The position numbers and the translations under genes were made by a program. Of a stretch of DNA of 11,998 bases, positions 1-6,880 are shown one piece after another. Under the pieces are notes generated by a model. That model was given only the letters and a program-made list of their open reading frames with translations, ran no database searches and was not told where the DNA came from. The stretch comes from an uncultured Coprococcus sp. (lineage in GTDB: Bacteria; Bacillota; Clostridia; Lachnospirales; Lachnospiraceae). Numbering within the stretch: the first letter of the stretch is position 1; each line of letters begins with the position of its first letter. The stretch spans positions 1 to 11,998 of the forward strand of contig USSH01000045.1 in the NCBI GenBank assembly GCA_900557435.1, given 5' to 3'.

Positions 1-276
1 GATGTAAAGAATAGCAGGAGTGATGTGCTGCTGGATCTTGCTCAGCGCAATAAGGAAGCGTATGAAACCATGTTTGATGGTAAAGAACTGGAAGTTCTTG
101 TGGAGGAGGTTGTCCATAGAACCGAGAATGGTCATAAGAGCACATATCTTAGAGGGCATACAGAGAGATATATGGACATACTTATAAATATAGGTGATAC
201 ATCAATGCCGGAAAGCTTTATTAACAGTTTTGTATATGTGAAGTATACAAAAGATGGGGATATTATGCTTGTGTAA
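1..276 (+). CDS. mtaB: MtaB, tRNA (t6A37) methylthiotransferase, C-terminal fragment
   Basis: Partial gene: the frame is open from base 1 and ends at TAA 274-276, giving the last 91 residues. MtaB is a radical-SAM enzyme that adds a methylthio group to N6-threonylcarbamoyladenosine at tRNA position 37 (ms2t6A). Only the C-terminal part is visible. It contains the TRAM-like RNA-binding segment, recognisable from the GKELEVLVEE strand followed by the RGHTERYMDI block and a closing beta-strand (FVYVKY). The radical-SAM CxxxCxxC and the other cluster-binding cysteines would lie upstream of the window. A GTG at 25 is only an internal codon. It is followed by 138 nt without a gene and then ireB, the order seen in many Clostridia. 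The assignment rests on the tail alone; the related methylthiotransferases MiaB and RimO are the alternatives but fit less well. Confidence 0.8.
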   Translation, partial: DVKNSRSDVLLDLAQRNKEAYETMFDGKELEVLVEEVVHRTENGHKSTYLRGHTERYMDILINIGDTSMPESFINSFVYVKYTKDGDIMLV

Positions 277-278
277 TA

Positions 279-346
279 TGTTCCTGCAACCTGGTCTTGT
301 AATCTGTTCCTTTACTTTTGATATTTTTTATATTAGAATAGGAACG
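279..346. repeat. TGTTCCT direct repeats with inverted AGGAACG flanking a promoter
   Basis: TGTTCCT occurs at 279-285 and again at 305-311. Its inverted partner AGGAACG lies at 340-346 (one G-U type mismatch at the edge). The second direct copy ends where the candidate -35 starts, and the inverted copy begins immediately after the candidate -10. The placement looks like an operator, but a weak hairpin or chance cannot be excluded. Confidence 0.3.
311..339 (+). promoter_or_regulatory. Candidate sigma-A promoter for the ireB operon
   Basis: TTTACT (311-316), a 17-bp spacer and TAGAAT (334-339), in AT-rich DNA after the mtaB stop. The start site would fall near 346, giving a leader of about 70 nt that contains the three tandem repeats. 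Four of six -35 bases and five of six -10 bases match consensus. Confidence 0.4.
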
Positions 347-355
347 TTAGATAGA

Positions 356-396
356 CAGTTCGGATAAACAGTTTGGATAAAACAGTTTGGATAAAA
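356..396 (+). repeat. Three tandem 13-14 bp repeats in the ireB leader
   Basis: Consecutive units at 356-368 (CAGTTCGGATAAA), 369-382 and 383-396 (both CAGTTTGGATAAAA). The last two are identical; the first differs by one base and lacks one A. The array ends 4 nt before the GAGG ribosome binding site (401-404). It could be a slippage-prone microrepeat or a repeated binding site. Confidence 0.85.
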
Positions 397-414
397 GTAT
401 GAGGACGTGATTTA

Positions 415-696
415 ATGAATAACATTGGGAAAAATTTTGGAAGTAACGAAAGCACACAGAATATCTCATCGGTGAAAGATGGGATTGCTGATGTAAGACA
501 GATCATTGGGCAGGTATATGATGCACTTGCAGAAAAAGGATATAATCCGGTAAGCCAGGTTGTTGGGTATATAATGAGCGGTGATCCGACATATATAACC
601 AGCTACAAGAATGCGAGAAGCCTTATAATGAAAGTTGAGCGTGATGAGATTATAGAAGTATTGTTTGAGGATTACATAAAGAACAATCTTATATAA
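415..696 (+). CDS. ireB: IreB family regulatory phosphoprotein (UPF0297/DUF965)
   Basis: Complete 93-residue protein. Almost the whole chain from about residue 25 is the IreB/YrzL signature: [31 protein letters not shown] and the [15 protein letters not shown] block. In Enterococcus faecalis IreB is a small dimeric substrate of the PASTA Ser/Thr kinase IreK and phosphatase IreP, and affects cephalosporin resistance. There the phosphorylated threonines are near the N-terminus. Here the first 20 residues are a Ser/Thr/Asn-rich flexible tail ([11 protein letters not shown]) suited to the same role, although the exact sites are not predictable. The ATG at 415 follows GAGG (401-404) at 10-nt spacing. 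ireB precedes ruvX and a DUF1292 gene, as yrzL-yrrK-yrzB does in Bacillus. Cytoplasmic; no membrane segment. Confidence 0.93.
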   Translation: MNNIGKNFGSNESTQNISSVKDGIADVRQIIGQVYDALAEKGYNPVSQVVGYIMSGDPTYITSYKNARSLIMKVERDEIIEVLFEDYIKNNLI

Positions 697-746
697 TTTC
701 GCATAATAGCCGGATACAGCATATATTTGAAGAGAGCGTTAGTTAT

Positions 747-1190
747 ATGAGGATTTTAGGATTAGATTACGGAACGAAGACGGTAGGAGTGGCTGTGAGT
801 GATCCGCTGGAGATTACAGCGCAGCCGGTCGAGACTGTGGAGCGAAAGTCAGCAGGAAAGCTTAGACAGACATTGGCCAGAATAGAGGCGATCATTGAGG
901 AATATGATTCCAGAGGACAGCAGGAAAAGGTCAGCTTGATAGTCCTTGGATATCCGAAGAACATGAACAACACAGAAGGCGCCAGATGCGAGGCAACAGT
1001 AAGCTTTAAGGAAGATCTGGAAAGACGAACAGGTCTTGAGGTTGTCTTGTGGGATGAGAGACTTACAACTGTGGAAGCTGAGCGGATACTCATGGATAGC
1101 GGAGTCAGAAGAGAAAACAGAAAGACATATATAGACAAGATGGCGGCTGCGGTTATTTTGCAGAATTATCTTGATTCTAGAAGCAAATAA
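747..1190 (+). CDS. ruvX: RuvX/YqgF, putative pre-16S rRNA nuclease / Holliday junction resolvase
   Basis: 147 residues, normal length for the family. It has an RNase H-like fold: the first strand carries the catalytic Asp7 in [16 protein letters not shown] (residues 4-19), then [11 protein letters not shown] (68-78), the WDERLTT block (102-108) and the final [15 protein letters not shown] helix (128-142) with the last acidic residue, Asp130. Family members act as Holliday-junction-resolving nucleases in some bacteria and are implicated in 5' maturation of 16S rRNA in E. coli, so the in vivo substrate here is uncertain. The gene starts 50 nt after ireB and 17 nt before the DUF1292 gene, so it is probably in the same transcript. 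The ribosome binding site is weak (GAAGAGAG, about 10 nt before ATG 747). Confidence 0.94.
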   Translation: MRILGLDYGTKTVGVAVSDPLEITAQPVETVERKSAGKLRQTLARIEAIIEEYDSRGQQEKVSLIVLGYPKNMNNTEGARCEATVSFKEDLERRTGLEVVLWDERLTTVEAERILMDSGVRRENRKTYIDKMAAAVILQNYLDSRSK

Positions 1191-1207
1191 AAAAGACAGA
1201 GGTTTAT

Positions 1208-1480
1208 ATGACAGATAACAGAAATGACAGCATTGTATTTGAGGCAGAGGATGGGACGGAAGTTGAATTTGAAGTGTTAGAACAGACTACGCTGGGAGGC
1301 GTTAATTATCTGTTTGTGATCGACAGGGCGGATGATGAATCGTTCCTTATACTCCGTGAGAATAGCGGAGCTGATACGGAAGAGATGGCAGCATACGATA
1401 TTGTCGAAGATGAAAAAGAATTAAGTGCGGTTATCAAGATATTTGATGAACTGCTAGAGGACGTAAATTTGGAGGTATAG
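1208..1480 (+). CDS. DUF1292 family protein (YrzB-like)
   Basis: 90-residue acidic protein. The pattern IVFEAEDGTEVEFEVLEQ then YLFVIDRADDESFLILRE and a C-terminal DEKELSAVIKIFDELL helix is characteristic of DUF1292/YrzB. The family is small, cytoplasmic and of unknown biochemical function, and almost always sits between ruvX and the next operon gene in Firmicutes, as here. No catalytic residues, cysteines or membrane segments are evident. The count of Asp and Glu is very high, suggesting a protein-interaction or structural role rather than nucleic-acid binding (inference). The ATG at 1208 is preceded by AGAGG at 5-nt spacing. The gene stops at 1480, and its last codons contain the GGAGG that serves RNase J. 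Confidence 0.87.
   Translation: MTDNRNDSIVFEAEDGTEVEFEVLEQTTLGGVNYLFVIDRADDESFLILRENSGADTEEMAAYDIVEDEKELSAVIKIFDELLEDVNLEV
1471..1475 (+). promoter_or_regulatory. Ribosome binding site deciding the TTG start of RNase J
   Basis: GGAGG lies inside the last codons of the DUF1292 gene, 10 nt before TTG 1486. The first in-frame ATG would remove the first strand of the metallo-beta-lactamase fold, so TTG is the convincing start. The overlap suggests translational coupling of the two genes. Confidence 0.8.
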
Positions 1481-1485
1481 GAAAA

Positions 1486-3150
1486 TTGAATAAAAAAAAT
1501 AACGAGACAGTGAAGATCATTCCATTGGGCGGTCTGGAACAGATTGGAATGAATATCACTGCGATAGAGTATGAGGACTCTATCATAGTCATTGACTGCG
1601 GACTGGCATTCCCTGAGGATGATATGCTTGGAATAGATTTGGTTATACCGGATGTGACATATCTCAAGGAAAACGCGGACAAGGTCAGAGGACTCGTAGT
1701 TACCCATGGACATGAGGATCACATAGGAGCTATTCCTTATATTGAGAAAGAGCTTAATATGCCTATCTACGCAACGAAGCTTACAATGGGTCTGATAGAG
1801 AATAAGCTCAAGGAACACAACCTTATGAATAATACCAGAAGAAAGGTTGTGAAATATGGTCAGAATATAAATCTGGGTGCATTTAGAGTAGAATTCATCA
1901 GAACGAATCACTCGATAGCTGATTCTGCTGCGCTTGCGATATATACACCGGCAGGACTGCTTGTGCATACAGGAGATTTCAAGATAGATTACACACCGGT
2001 ATTCGGCGGAACTATAGATCTTCAGAGATTTGCCGAGCTTGGTAAAAAAGGTGTGCTTGCCCTTATGGCTGATTCGACAAATGCAGAGAAAGAGGGATTT
2101 ACACAGTCAGAGAAGACGGTGGGCAGAACATTCGACAATCTTTTCAATGACAATAAAGATCATCGTATTATCATAGCAACATTTGCTTCTAATGTAGACA
2201 GAGTACAGCAGATCATCAATTCGGCATATAAGTATGGCAGGAAGGTTATAATCGAGGGAAGAAGTATGGTTAACATCATAACTACCGCTTCGGAACTTGG
2301 CTATATCAATATCCCGGATAATACTCTTATAGATATAAGCCAGATAAAGAATTATCCCGATGAAAAAGTAGTGCTCATAACGACGGGAAGCCAGGGCGAG
2401 AATATGGCAGCCCTTTCGCGTATTGCTGCTTCAATACACAATAAAGTTGCCATAAAACCGGGAGATGTGGTCATATTCAGCTCACATCCGATTCCGGGCA
2501 ATGAGAAAGCTGTGTTTAAGGTTATCAATGAGCTTGAAGCAAAGGGGGCTCATGTTATATTTGAAGATACACATGTATCAGGACATGCGTGCCGTGAAGA
2601 ATTGAAACTTATATATGCACTCACAAAACCTAAGTATGCTATACCGGTACACGGTGAGTACAGACACCTGAAGCGCCATGCGGAGCTTGCCGGAGAGATG
2701 GGCATACCAAAAGAGAATATCAAGATCATGACCACCGGCGATGTGCTGGAGATTGGTGAGGATAAGTTTGATGTGGTAGGAAAAGTCCCTGCACAGGGTG
2801 TATTTGTAGATGGACTTGGCGTTGGAGATGTCGGTAATATAGTGCTCAGGGATAGACAGATGTTGTCGCAGAATGGACTTATAATCATTGTTGTAACACT
2901 TGACAGATACAGCAATCAGCTTGTGGCAGGGCCTGATATTGTATCCAGAGGATTTGTATATGTCAGAGAATCTGAGACGCTGATGGAAGATTGCCGTATA
3001 ACATGTCAGGAAGCGCTCGACAGATGCCTGAGCCGAGGCGTTACAGACTGGGGTAAGATAAAGTCGGTTATAAAGGATGATATGAGCGAATTTCTGTGGA
3101 AGAGAACTAAGAGAAGTCCGATGATTCTTCCGATAATCACAGAAGTATAG
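1486..3150 (+). CDS. rnj: Ribonuclease J
   Basis: 554 residues, full length. A beta-CASP metallo-beta-lactamase nuclease with 5'-3' exonuclease and endonuclease activity, central to mRNA decay and rRNA maturation in Firmicutes. Visible motifs: HGHEDHIGA (74-82, Zn ligands), NHSIADS (141-147), HTGDFKID (161-168), the beta-CASP region with DSTNAEKEGFT (196-206) and TTGSQGE (299-305), VSGHA (364-368) and PVHGEYRHL (387-395). The C-terminal domain from about 450 ends in the RTKRSPMILPI block usual for RNase J. It begins with TTG. A single paralogue is visible, so RNase J1 and J2 cannot be told apart by context; the intact motifs indicate an active enzyme. The following ylbF-family gene starts 12 nt downstream. 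Confidence 0.97.
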   Translation: MNKKNNETVKIIPLGGLEQIGMNITAIEYEDSIIVIDCGLAFPEDDMLGIDLVIPDVTYLKENADKVRGLVVTHGHEDHIGAIPYIEKELNMPIYATKLTMGLIENKLKEHNLMNNTRRKVVKYGQNINLGAFRVEFIRTNHSIADSAALAIYTPAGLLVHTGDFKIDYTPVFGGTIDLQRFAELGKKGVLALMADSTNAEKEGFTQSEKTVGRTFDNLFNDNKDHRIIIATFASNVDRVQQIINSAYKYGRKVIIEGRSMVNIITTASELGYINIPDNTLIDISQIKNYPDEKVVLITTGSQGENMAALSRIAASIHNKVAIKPGDVVIFSSHPIPGNEKAVFKVINELEAKGAHVIFEDTHVSGHACREELKLIYALTKPKYAIPVHGEYRHLKRHAELAGEMGIPKENIKIMTTGDVLEIGEDKFDVVGKVPAQGVFVDGLGVGDVGNIVLRDRQMLSQNGLIIIVVTLDRYSNQLVAGPDIVSRGFVYVRESETLMEDCRITCQEALDRCLSRGVTDWGKIKSVIKDDMSEFLWKRTKRSPMILPIITEV

Positions 3151-3162
3151 AAGGGTGATATT

Positions 3163-3510
3163 ATGACAGATACGTTGGAACTTAGCAGACAGCTTAATGC
3201 GTGCATCAAGGATTCGGATGTCTATAAGAATTATCAGTATTGCAAAGATAAACTGAGACAAAAACCGGAGAAATTGCAGCAGCTTTTGGAATTTCGTAAG
3301 AAAAATTATGAAATACAGAACAATGAAATGCTTGACAATCCATATGATGAAGTCAATAATCTATTCATAGAATATGACTCTATAGTCCATGATACTATTG
3401 TCAATGATTTTATCAGGGCTGAGCAGAAACTGGTGCGTATGATGAAGATGGTGTATGAACAGATTGCAGATGACCTTGACTTCGACATCATAGATGAAGA
3501 CGCACAGTAA
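3163..3510 (+). CDS. YlbF/YmcA family regulator
   Basis: 115 residues, predicted all-helical and cytoplasmic. The N-terminal TLELSRQLNACIKDSDVYKNY then an amphipathic helix of the KPEKLQQLLEFRKKNYEI type and a C-terminal helix with FIRAEQKLVRMMKMVYEQI match the YlbF/YmcA (DUF964) family. In Bacillus subtilis YlbF and YmcA act with YaaT (the Y-complex) to steer RNase Y and are needed for competence, biofilm formation and sporulation. The Y-complex proteins carry Fe-S clusters, but this sequence has only Cys residues at about 18 and 27 and lacks the C-terminal Cys tail. Its position 12 nt after RNase J links it to mRNA turnover by context (inference). YlbF and YmcA cannot be distinguished from sequence alone, so no symbol is given. 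The ATG follows an AAGGGTGA binding site. Confidence 0.82.
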   Translation: MTDTLELSRQLNACIKDSDVYKNYQYCKDKLRQKPEKLQQLLEFRKKNYEIQNNEMLDNPYDEVNNLFIEYDSIVHDTIVNDFIRAEQKLVRMMKMVYEQIADDLDFDIIDEDAQ

Positions 3511-3559
3511 AACCTAAATATATTGCAAAAGGGTATTGCGAACAAGGAGAATTACGGTT

Positions 3560-4135
3560 ATGGCTATTGATAGTGCTAGAAGTATGAAAAAGATACTGAG
3601 ATTCCTGTTTGGACTTCTCATCAATGTGTGCATTTTGTTTATACTTGTCAAAGGATTTTCTTATTCGTTTGATTTTGCTTATCAGGTCTTCTCGACGGCG
3701 GCAGTGGAACCGGGAAGCAACAAGAAGACGGCAGTTACGATAACAGAGGATGAGCCGTTGCTGGATATAGCTGATTCACTCAAGAAGTCGGGAGTTATAG
3801 ATAATAAGTATGCATTTATACTTAAGGTGAGAATAAATGGGGATGCGGGCAAGATGAAGCCTGGCACATATGTCATGTCTCCGAGTAACACCAATCAGGA
3901 GATCATAGATATAATAACCGGTGTGTCGGCTACTGCTTCTTCAGATGGATCGGACAGCAGCACAACTGGCAGTGAATCAGGCACCAGCGGTTCAACCGGT
4001 ACAAATGCGAATGGTACGGGAGATGAAGGAGCCGCCGAGGACAGAACAACAGAGGCAAAATCCGAATCGGGAGCAGAATCGGGATCAGAAGAGGGAACAG
4101 AAGACAACACCGACAACATAGATCCTGAAATGTGA
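3560..4135 (+). CDS. Short MltG/YceG-like membrane protein lacking the transglycosylase domain
   Basis: 191 residues from ATG 3560, chosen because AAGGAG (3544-3549) lies 10 nt upstream; a TTG at 3536 has no such site. Layout: a short basic N-terminus, one membrane helix (about 13-31, ILRFLFGLLINVCILFILV), then a LysM-like MltG subdomain at about 58-121 (VTITEDEPLLDIADSLKKSG, KMKPGTYVMSPS, NQEIIDIITG). It closes with a low-complexity Ser/Thr/Gly/Glu tail (122-191). Full MltG is around 340 residues, with a catalytic domain after this subdomain; nothing like it appears here or in other frames downstream. The protein therefore probably cannot cut glycan and may be a binding or regulatory membrane protein. 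Automated pipelines usually name such proteins MltG; that activity is unsupported. It lies where yrrL (mltG) sits in Bacillus. Confidence 0.8.
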   Translation: MAIDSARSMKKILRFLFGLLINVCILFILVKGFSYSFDFAYQVFSTAAVEPGSNKKTAVTITEDEPLLDIADSLKKSGVIDNKYAFILKVRINGDAGKMKPGTYVMSPSNTNQEIIDIITGVSATASSDGSDSSTTGSESGTSGSTGTNANGTGDEGAAEDRTTEAKSESGAESGSEEGTEDNTDNIDPEM

Positions 4136-4150
4136 TGGAATGTGATGGAA
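4131..4150 (+). repeat. Two tandem 10-bp repeats across the mltG-like stop codon
   Basis: TGTGATGGAA occurs at 4131-4140 and 4141-4150, followed by a degenerate third copy. The TGA stop (4133-4135) falls in the first unit. Probably a local slippage duplication with no assigned function. Confidence 0.7.
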
Positions 4151-4213
4151 TGTCGTTGATGCCGATACAATGAAAGCTTTAACAAGAAGATTCAAAATGG
4201 AGAGTAATATATT

Positions 4214-4858
4214 ATGATAACTGATGAGAGACTTGCGTCATTTATTAATTCATTCGGCGTGGATTATGATGAGGTGGTAACAGCTATCAGAAAAGAGGCA
4301 GAAGAGAACGGGATACCGATCATAAGACGTGAGGCAGGAGAATTCATCAAGATGATATTGCTGATGAATAAACCAAAGCAGGTGCTTGAGATCGGTGCTG
4401 CCGTAGGCTTTTCTGCCATTTTTATGAGCAGATTCCTTGAAGATGGCGCGCATATAACAACTATAGAGAACTATCCGCTGAGGATAGAACAGGCGAAAAA
4501 GAATATTGTTCGAGCTGGAGTCCAGGATAAAGTGACATTATTGGAAGGGGATGCGCTGGAGATACTGCCTGAGCTATCCGGAGAATATGACATGGTGTTC
4601 ATGGATGCGGCAAAGGGACAGTATGGCAGCTTTTTTGAGGAGTCCATAAAAAGGCTGAAGCCGGGAGGAGTTCTCTTGTGTGACAATGTACTTCAGGATG
4701 GTGACGTGCTTGAAAGCCGGTTTGCTGTCACAAGAAGAAATCGAACTATACATGCGAGGATGAGAGATTACCTATATCGGCTGACGCATGATGAGAATCT
4801 GGAAACAGGAATATTTAATATTGGTGATGGCATGAGCCTGAGCATCAAGAAAAAATGA
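4214..4858 (+). CDS. trmR: TrmR-type O-methyltransferase (tRNA 5-hydroxyuridine methyltransferase)
   Basis: 214 residues, a class I SAM-dependent O-methyltransferase of the COMT-like family 3. Motif I is VLEIGAAVGFSAIFMS (57-72), the acidic SAM ligand is Glu85 in TTIENYP, then GDALEIL (112-118), FMDAAKGQY (129-137) with metal ligand Asp131, the LLCDNVL block (154-160) with Asp157 and Asn158, and the closing GDGMSLS strand. In B. subtilis the orthologous position (yrrM) encodes TrmR, which methylates 5-hydroxyuridine at the wobble position 34 to mo5U. The next gene encodes a U32/TrhP protein that makes the ho5U precursor. This coupling supports the tRNA role over a catechol or caffeoyl-CoA substrate. 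The ATG follows GGAGAG at 4199-4204. No signal peptide. Confidence 0.88.
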   Translation: MITDERLASFINSFGVDYDEVVTAIRKEAEENGIPIIRREAGEFIKMILLMNKPKQVLEIGAAVGFSAIFMSRFLEDGAHITTIENYPLRIEQAKKNIVRAGVQDKVTLLEGDALEILPELSGEYDMVFMDAAKGQYGSFFEESIKRLKPGGVLLCDNVLQDGDVLESRFAVTRRNRTIHARMRDYLYRLTHDENLETGIFNIGDGMSLSIKKK

Positions 4859-4932
4859 TGGATCAGACCATTGTAATGATTAAATTATATGATGGAATAG
4901 CATGATCTTAGATTGGAGAGTAGAAGATAAAG

Positions 4933-6165
4933 ATGGTAAGGACAAATAAACCAGAACTGCTGGTCCCGGCCGGCGGACTTGATACGTTGAAGGTTGCGGT
5001 TGATTACGGCGCAGATGCTGTGTATATAGGTGGCCAGGCATTTGGACTCAGGGCGAAGGCTGATAATTTTTCTATAGAAGAGATGAAAGAAGCTGTGCTT
5101 TATGCGCATGCCAGAGAAGCAAAGGTATATGTGACAGCAAATATTTTTGCACATAATTATGATCTGGAAGGAATGAGAAGCTACTTTGGAGAATTGAAGG
5201 ATACCGGAGTTGATGCTGTTCTTGTATCTGATCCGGGAGTGTTCATGATGGCCAGAGAGGTTATGCCGGATATGGAGCTTCATATAAGTACACAGGCTAA
5301 CAACACCAATTATATGACATACCGATTCTGGTACGAGCATGGAGCAAAGCGAGTTGTGTCTGCAAGAGAGTTATCTCTGGCAGAGATATCGGAAATCAGA
5401 GCGAATATACCGGAGGATATGGAGATTGAGTCATTCGTGCATGGAGCTATGTGTATATCATATTCCGGCAGATGCCTTTTGAGCAATTACTTTACGGGCA
5501 GAGACGCAAATCATGGGGCATGTACGCATCCTTGCCGATGGAAGTATTCGATAGTAGAAGAAACCAGACCCGGAGAGTATATGACTGTAAATGAAGATGA
5601 CCGCGGCACCTACATATTCAACTCTAAGGATCTGTGCATGATAGAACATGTTCCGGAGATGGTGAAAGCAGGCATAGATAGCCTGAAGATAGAAGGACGA
5701 ATGAAAACGGCACTTTATGTTGCAACGGTTGCAAGAACATATCGAAAAGCAATAGATGATTACTTTGAGTCTGAAGACAAATATCAGGCTAATATGGAAT
5801 ATTATAAGAGCGAAATTGCAAAATGTACATACAGGCAGTTTACAACCGGCTTTTATTTCGGGAAGACTGATTCTGATTCGCAGATATATGACAGCAATAC
5901 ATATGTCAAGAATTATACATATATAGGGACGGTCAGAACCGTCACGGAAGATGGATGTGTATGCTTTGAACAGAAGAACAAGTTCTCGGTTGGAGACCAG
6001 GTTGAAGTCATGGGATTTGATGGGGATAATATTGATTGCACAGTTGAGGGTATATACGATGAGGAAAGTGTTCCTATGGAATCGGCACCACATCCAAAGC
6101 AGATGCTTAAGGTACGGCTGGGTGTGAAGCTTGATGTGGGAATGATAATTCGCCGGAAAGAGTGA
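4933..6165 (+). CDS. trhP: Peptidase U32 family protein, TrhP-like tRNA hydroxylation protein
   Basis: 410 residues. It opens with the U32 signature ELLVPAGGLDTLKVAVDYGA (8-27), DAVYIGG and a FGLRAKADNFS strand. It continues with LHISTQANNTN (116-126), the U32 active-site block ESFVHGAMCISYSGRCLLSN (166-185), GACTHPCRW (195-203) and SLKIEGRMK (250-258). Cys174, Cys181, Cys197 and Cys201 are the likely iron-sulfur ligands of the YegQ/TrhP branch. The C-terminal region (from about 325) is a small beta-barrel extension. Known members hydroxylate uridine 34 of tRNA, using prephenate-derived chemistry, upstream of methylation by TrmR. Bacillus has two adjacent copies (yrrN, yrrO), whereas only one lies here. 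Peptidase activity is unlikely despite the family name. It ends the operon and converges on sigK. Confidence 0.9.
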   Translation: MVRTNKPELLVPAGGLDTLKVAVDYGADAVYIGGQAFGLRAKADNFSIEEMKEAVLYAHAREAKVYVTANIFAHNYDLEGMRSYFGELKDTGVDAVLVSDPGVFMMAREVMPDMELHISTQANNTNYMTYRFWYEHGAKRVVSARELSLAEISEIRANIPEDMEIESFVHGAMCISYSGRCLLSNYFTGRDANHGACTHPCRWKYSIVEETRPGEYMTVNEDDRGTYIFNSKDLCMIEHVPEMVKAGIDSLKIEGRMKTALYVATVARTYRKAIDDYFESEDKYQANMEYYKSEIAKCTYRQFTTGFYFGKTDSDSQIYDSNTYVKNYTYIGTVRTVTEDGCVCFEQKNKFSVGDQVEVMGFDGDNIDCTVEGIYDEESVPMESAPHPKQMLKVRLGVKLDVGMIIRRKE

Positions 6166-6185
6166 TAAGAAATACAAGATTACCA

Positions 6186-6222
6186 AAGAGGATGTCTTGG
6201 CTATTTGTCAAGACATCCTCTT
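6186..6222. terminator. Bidirectional hairpin between convergent trhP and sigK
   Basis: A perfect 14-bp stem (6186-6199 with 6209-6222) and a 9-nt loop. It starts 20 nt after the trhP stop; on the other strand it overlaps the last four sigK codons, whose TAG stop (6201-6203) lies in the loop. Flanking T-tracts are weak on both sides (TTAACTTTG on +; TGGTAATCTTG on -), so termination may be imperfect. The stem strength and the convergent layout support it. Confidence 0.7.
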
Positions 6223-6824
6223 AACTTTGTCAATGCGCGTTTTTCTATGCGGGATACATATGATCTGGAGATCCCGAGCAGCCCTGCGGTTTCTTTCTGC
6301 GTCATGGGAGGTTTGCCGGATAAACCGTAGCGCATATCGATGATGCGGTACTCGCGTGGGCTTAAGATCTTCTCCATGCAGGCGGGAAGATGGTTCAGGT
6401 GATCCTCGGTTATCAGTTTATCCAGAGGACATATACCAGAGGCGCTTATGATATCCATTATTATTATTTCATTTCCCTCTTTGTCAGTTCCAATCGGTTC
6501 ATACATTGATACCTCGCGGCTTTTTTTCTTTTCCTGACGAAGATTCATGAGAATTTCATTTTCTATACATTTGGCAGCGTAACCGGCAAGCTTACATCCC
6601 TTTTCCGGTCTGTAACTGTCGATTGCCTTGATAAGTCCGATGGTTCCGACTGAAAGAAGATCTTCGGAATCTCTGACAGATGAATTGTATTTTTTCACTA
6701 TATGTGCAACAAGACGAAGGTTGTATTCTATGAGGATCCTTCGGGCAGAAAGGTCTCCGTTCATACACAGATTTATATATTCCTTTTCTTTATCGGGAGT
6801 TAGAGGGGATTTGAATGCTTCCAT
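6201..6824 (-). CDS. sigK: Sporulation sigma factor SigK-like (sigma-70 family)
   Basis: 207 residues using the ATG at 6822-6824, which has GGGAG 10 nt upstream. A TTG at 6863 would add 13 residues but has no ribosome binding site. Region 2 runs from IEYNLRLVAHIVKKYN through SEDLLSVGTIGLIKAIDSYR to CKLAGYAAKCIENEILMNLR; region 4 is MTQKETAGLLGISRSYVSRI with EKRALTKL. The blocks VAHIVKK, PIGTDKEGNE and GISRSYVSRIEKRAL resemble sigma-K more than sigma-E. Sigma-K drives late mother-cell genes in endospore formation. Bacillus sigma-K carries a roughly 20-residue membrane pro-sequence; here the conserved part begins almost at the start, so this looks unprocessed, as in some Clostridia. Its divergent neighbour is pilB and I see no regulatory link. 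Sigma-E or another SigK-like paralogue remains possible. Confidence 0.85.
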   Translation of the reverse strand: MEAFKSPLTPDKEKEYINLCMNGDLSARRILIEYNLRLVAHIVKKYNSSVRDSEDLLSVGTIGLIKAIDSYRPEKGCKLAGYAAKCIENEILMNLRQEKKKSREVSMYEPIGTDKEGNEIIIMDIISASGICPLDKLITEDHLNHLPACMEKILSPREYRIIDMRYGLSGKPPMTQKETAGLLGISRSYVSRIEKRALTKLRGCLDK

Positions 6825-6834
6825 ACGATTTGTG

Positions 6835-6839
6835 CTCCC
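6835..6839 (-). promoter_or_regulatory. Ribosome binding site deciding the sigK start
   Basis: GGGAG on the minus strand (CTCCC on +), 10 nt before ATG 6824. It favours the shorter start over TTG 6863, which has only AT-rich sequence ahead of it. Confidence 0.6.
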
Positions 6840-6874
6840 GGTTTGTTTGATCACAACAATCAAGATTATTTGTA

Positions 6875-6880
6875 ATTATA
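6875..6880 (-). promoter_or_regulatory. Candidate -10 element for sigK
   Basis: TATAAT on the minus strand would start transcription near 6868, about 44 nt before ATG 6824. No good -35 lies at 17 bp (CTATTT at 6898-6903). A sporulation-type promoter would be expected from family knowledge, and I could not recognise one, so this is weak. Confidence 0.25.

Noticed and set aside
3560..4213. Frameshifted or truncated mltG pseudogene
   Set aside because: No frame downstream of 4135 shows catalytic-domain similarity, the gene has a good RBS and an intact fold, and the tail is typical low-complexity coding sequence. A genuine short form is more likely.
4871..4891. Promoter before trhP (TTGTAA ... 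TATATG)
   Set aside because: The spacer is only 9 bp, far from the 16-18 bp needed, and no better pair was found in the 74-nt gap.
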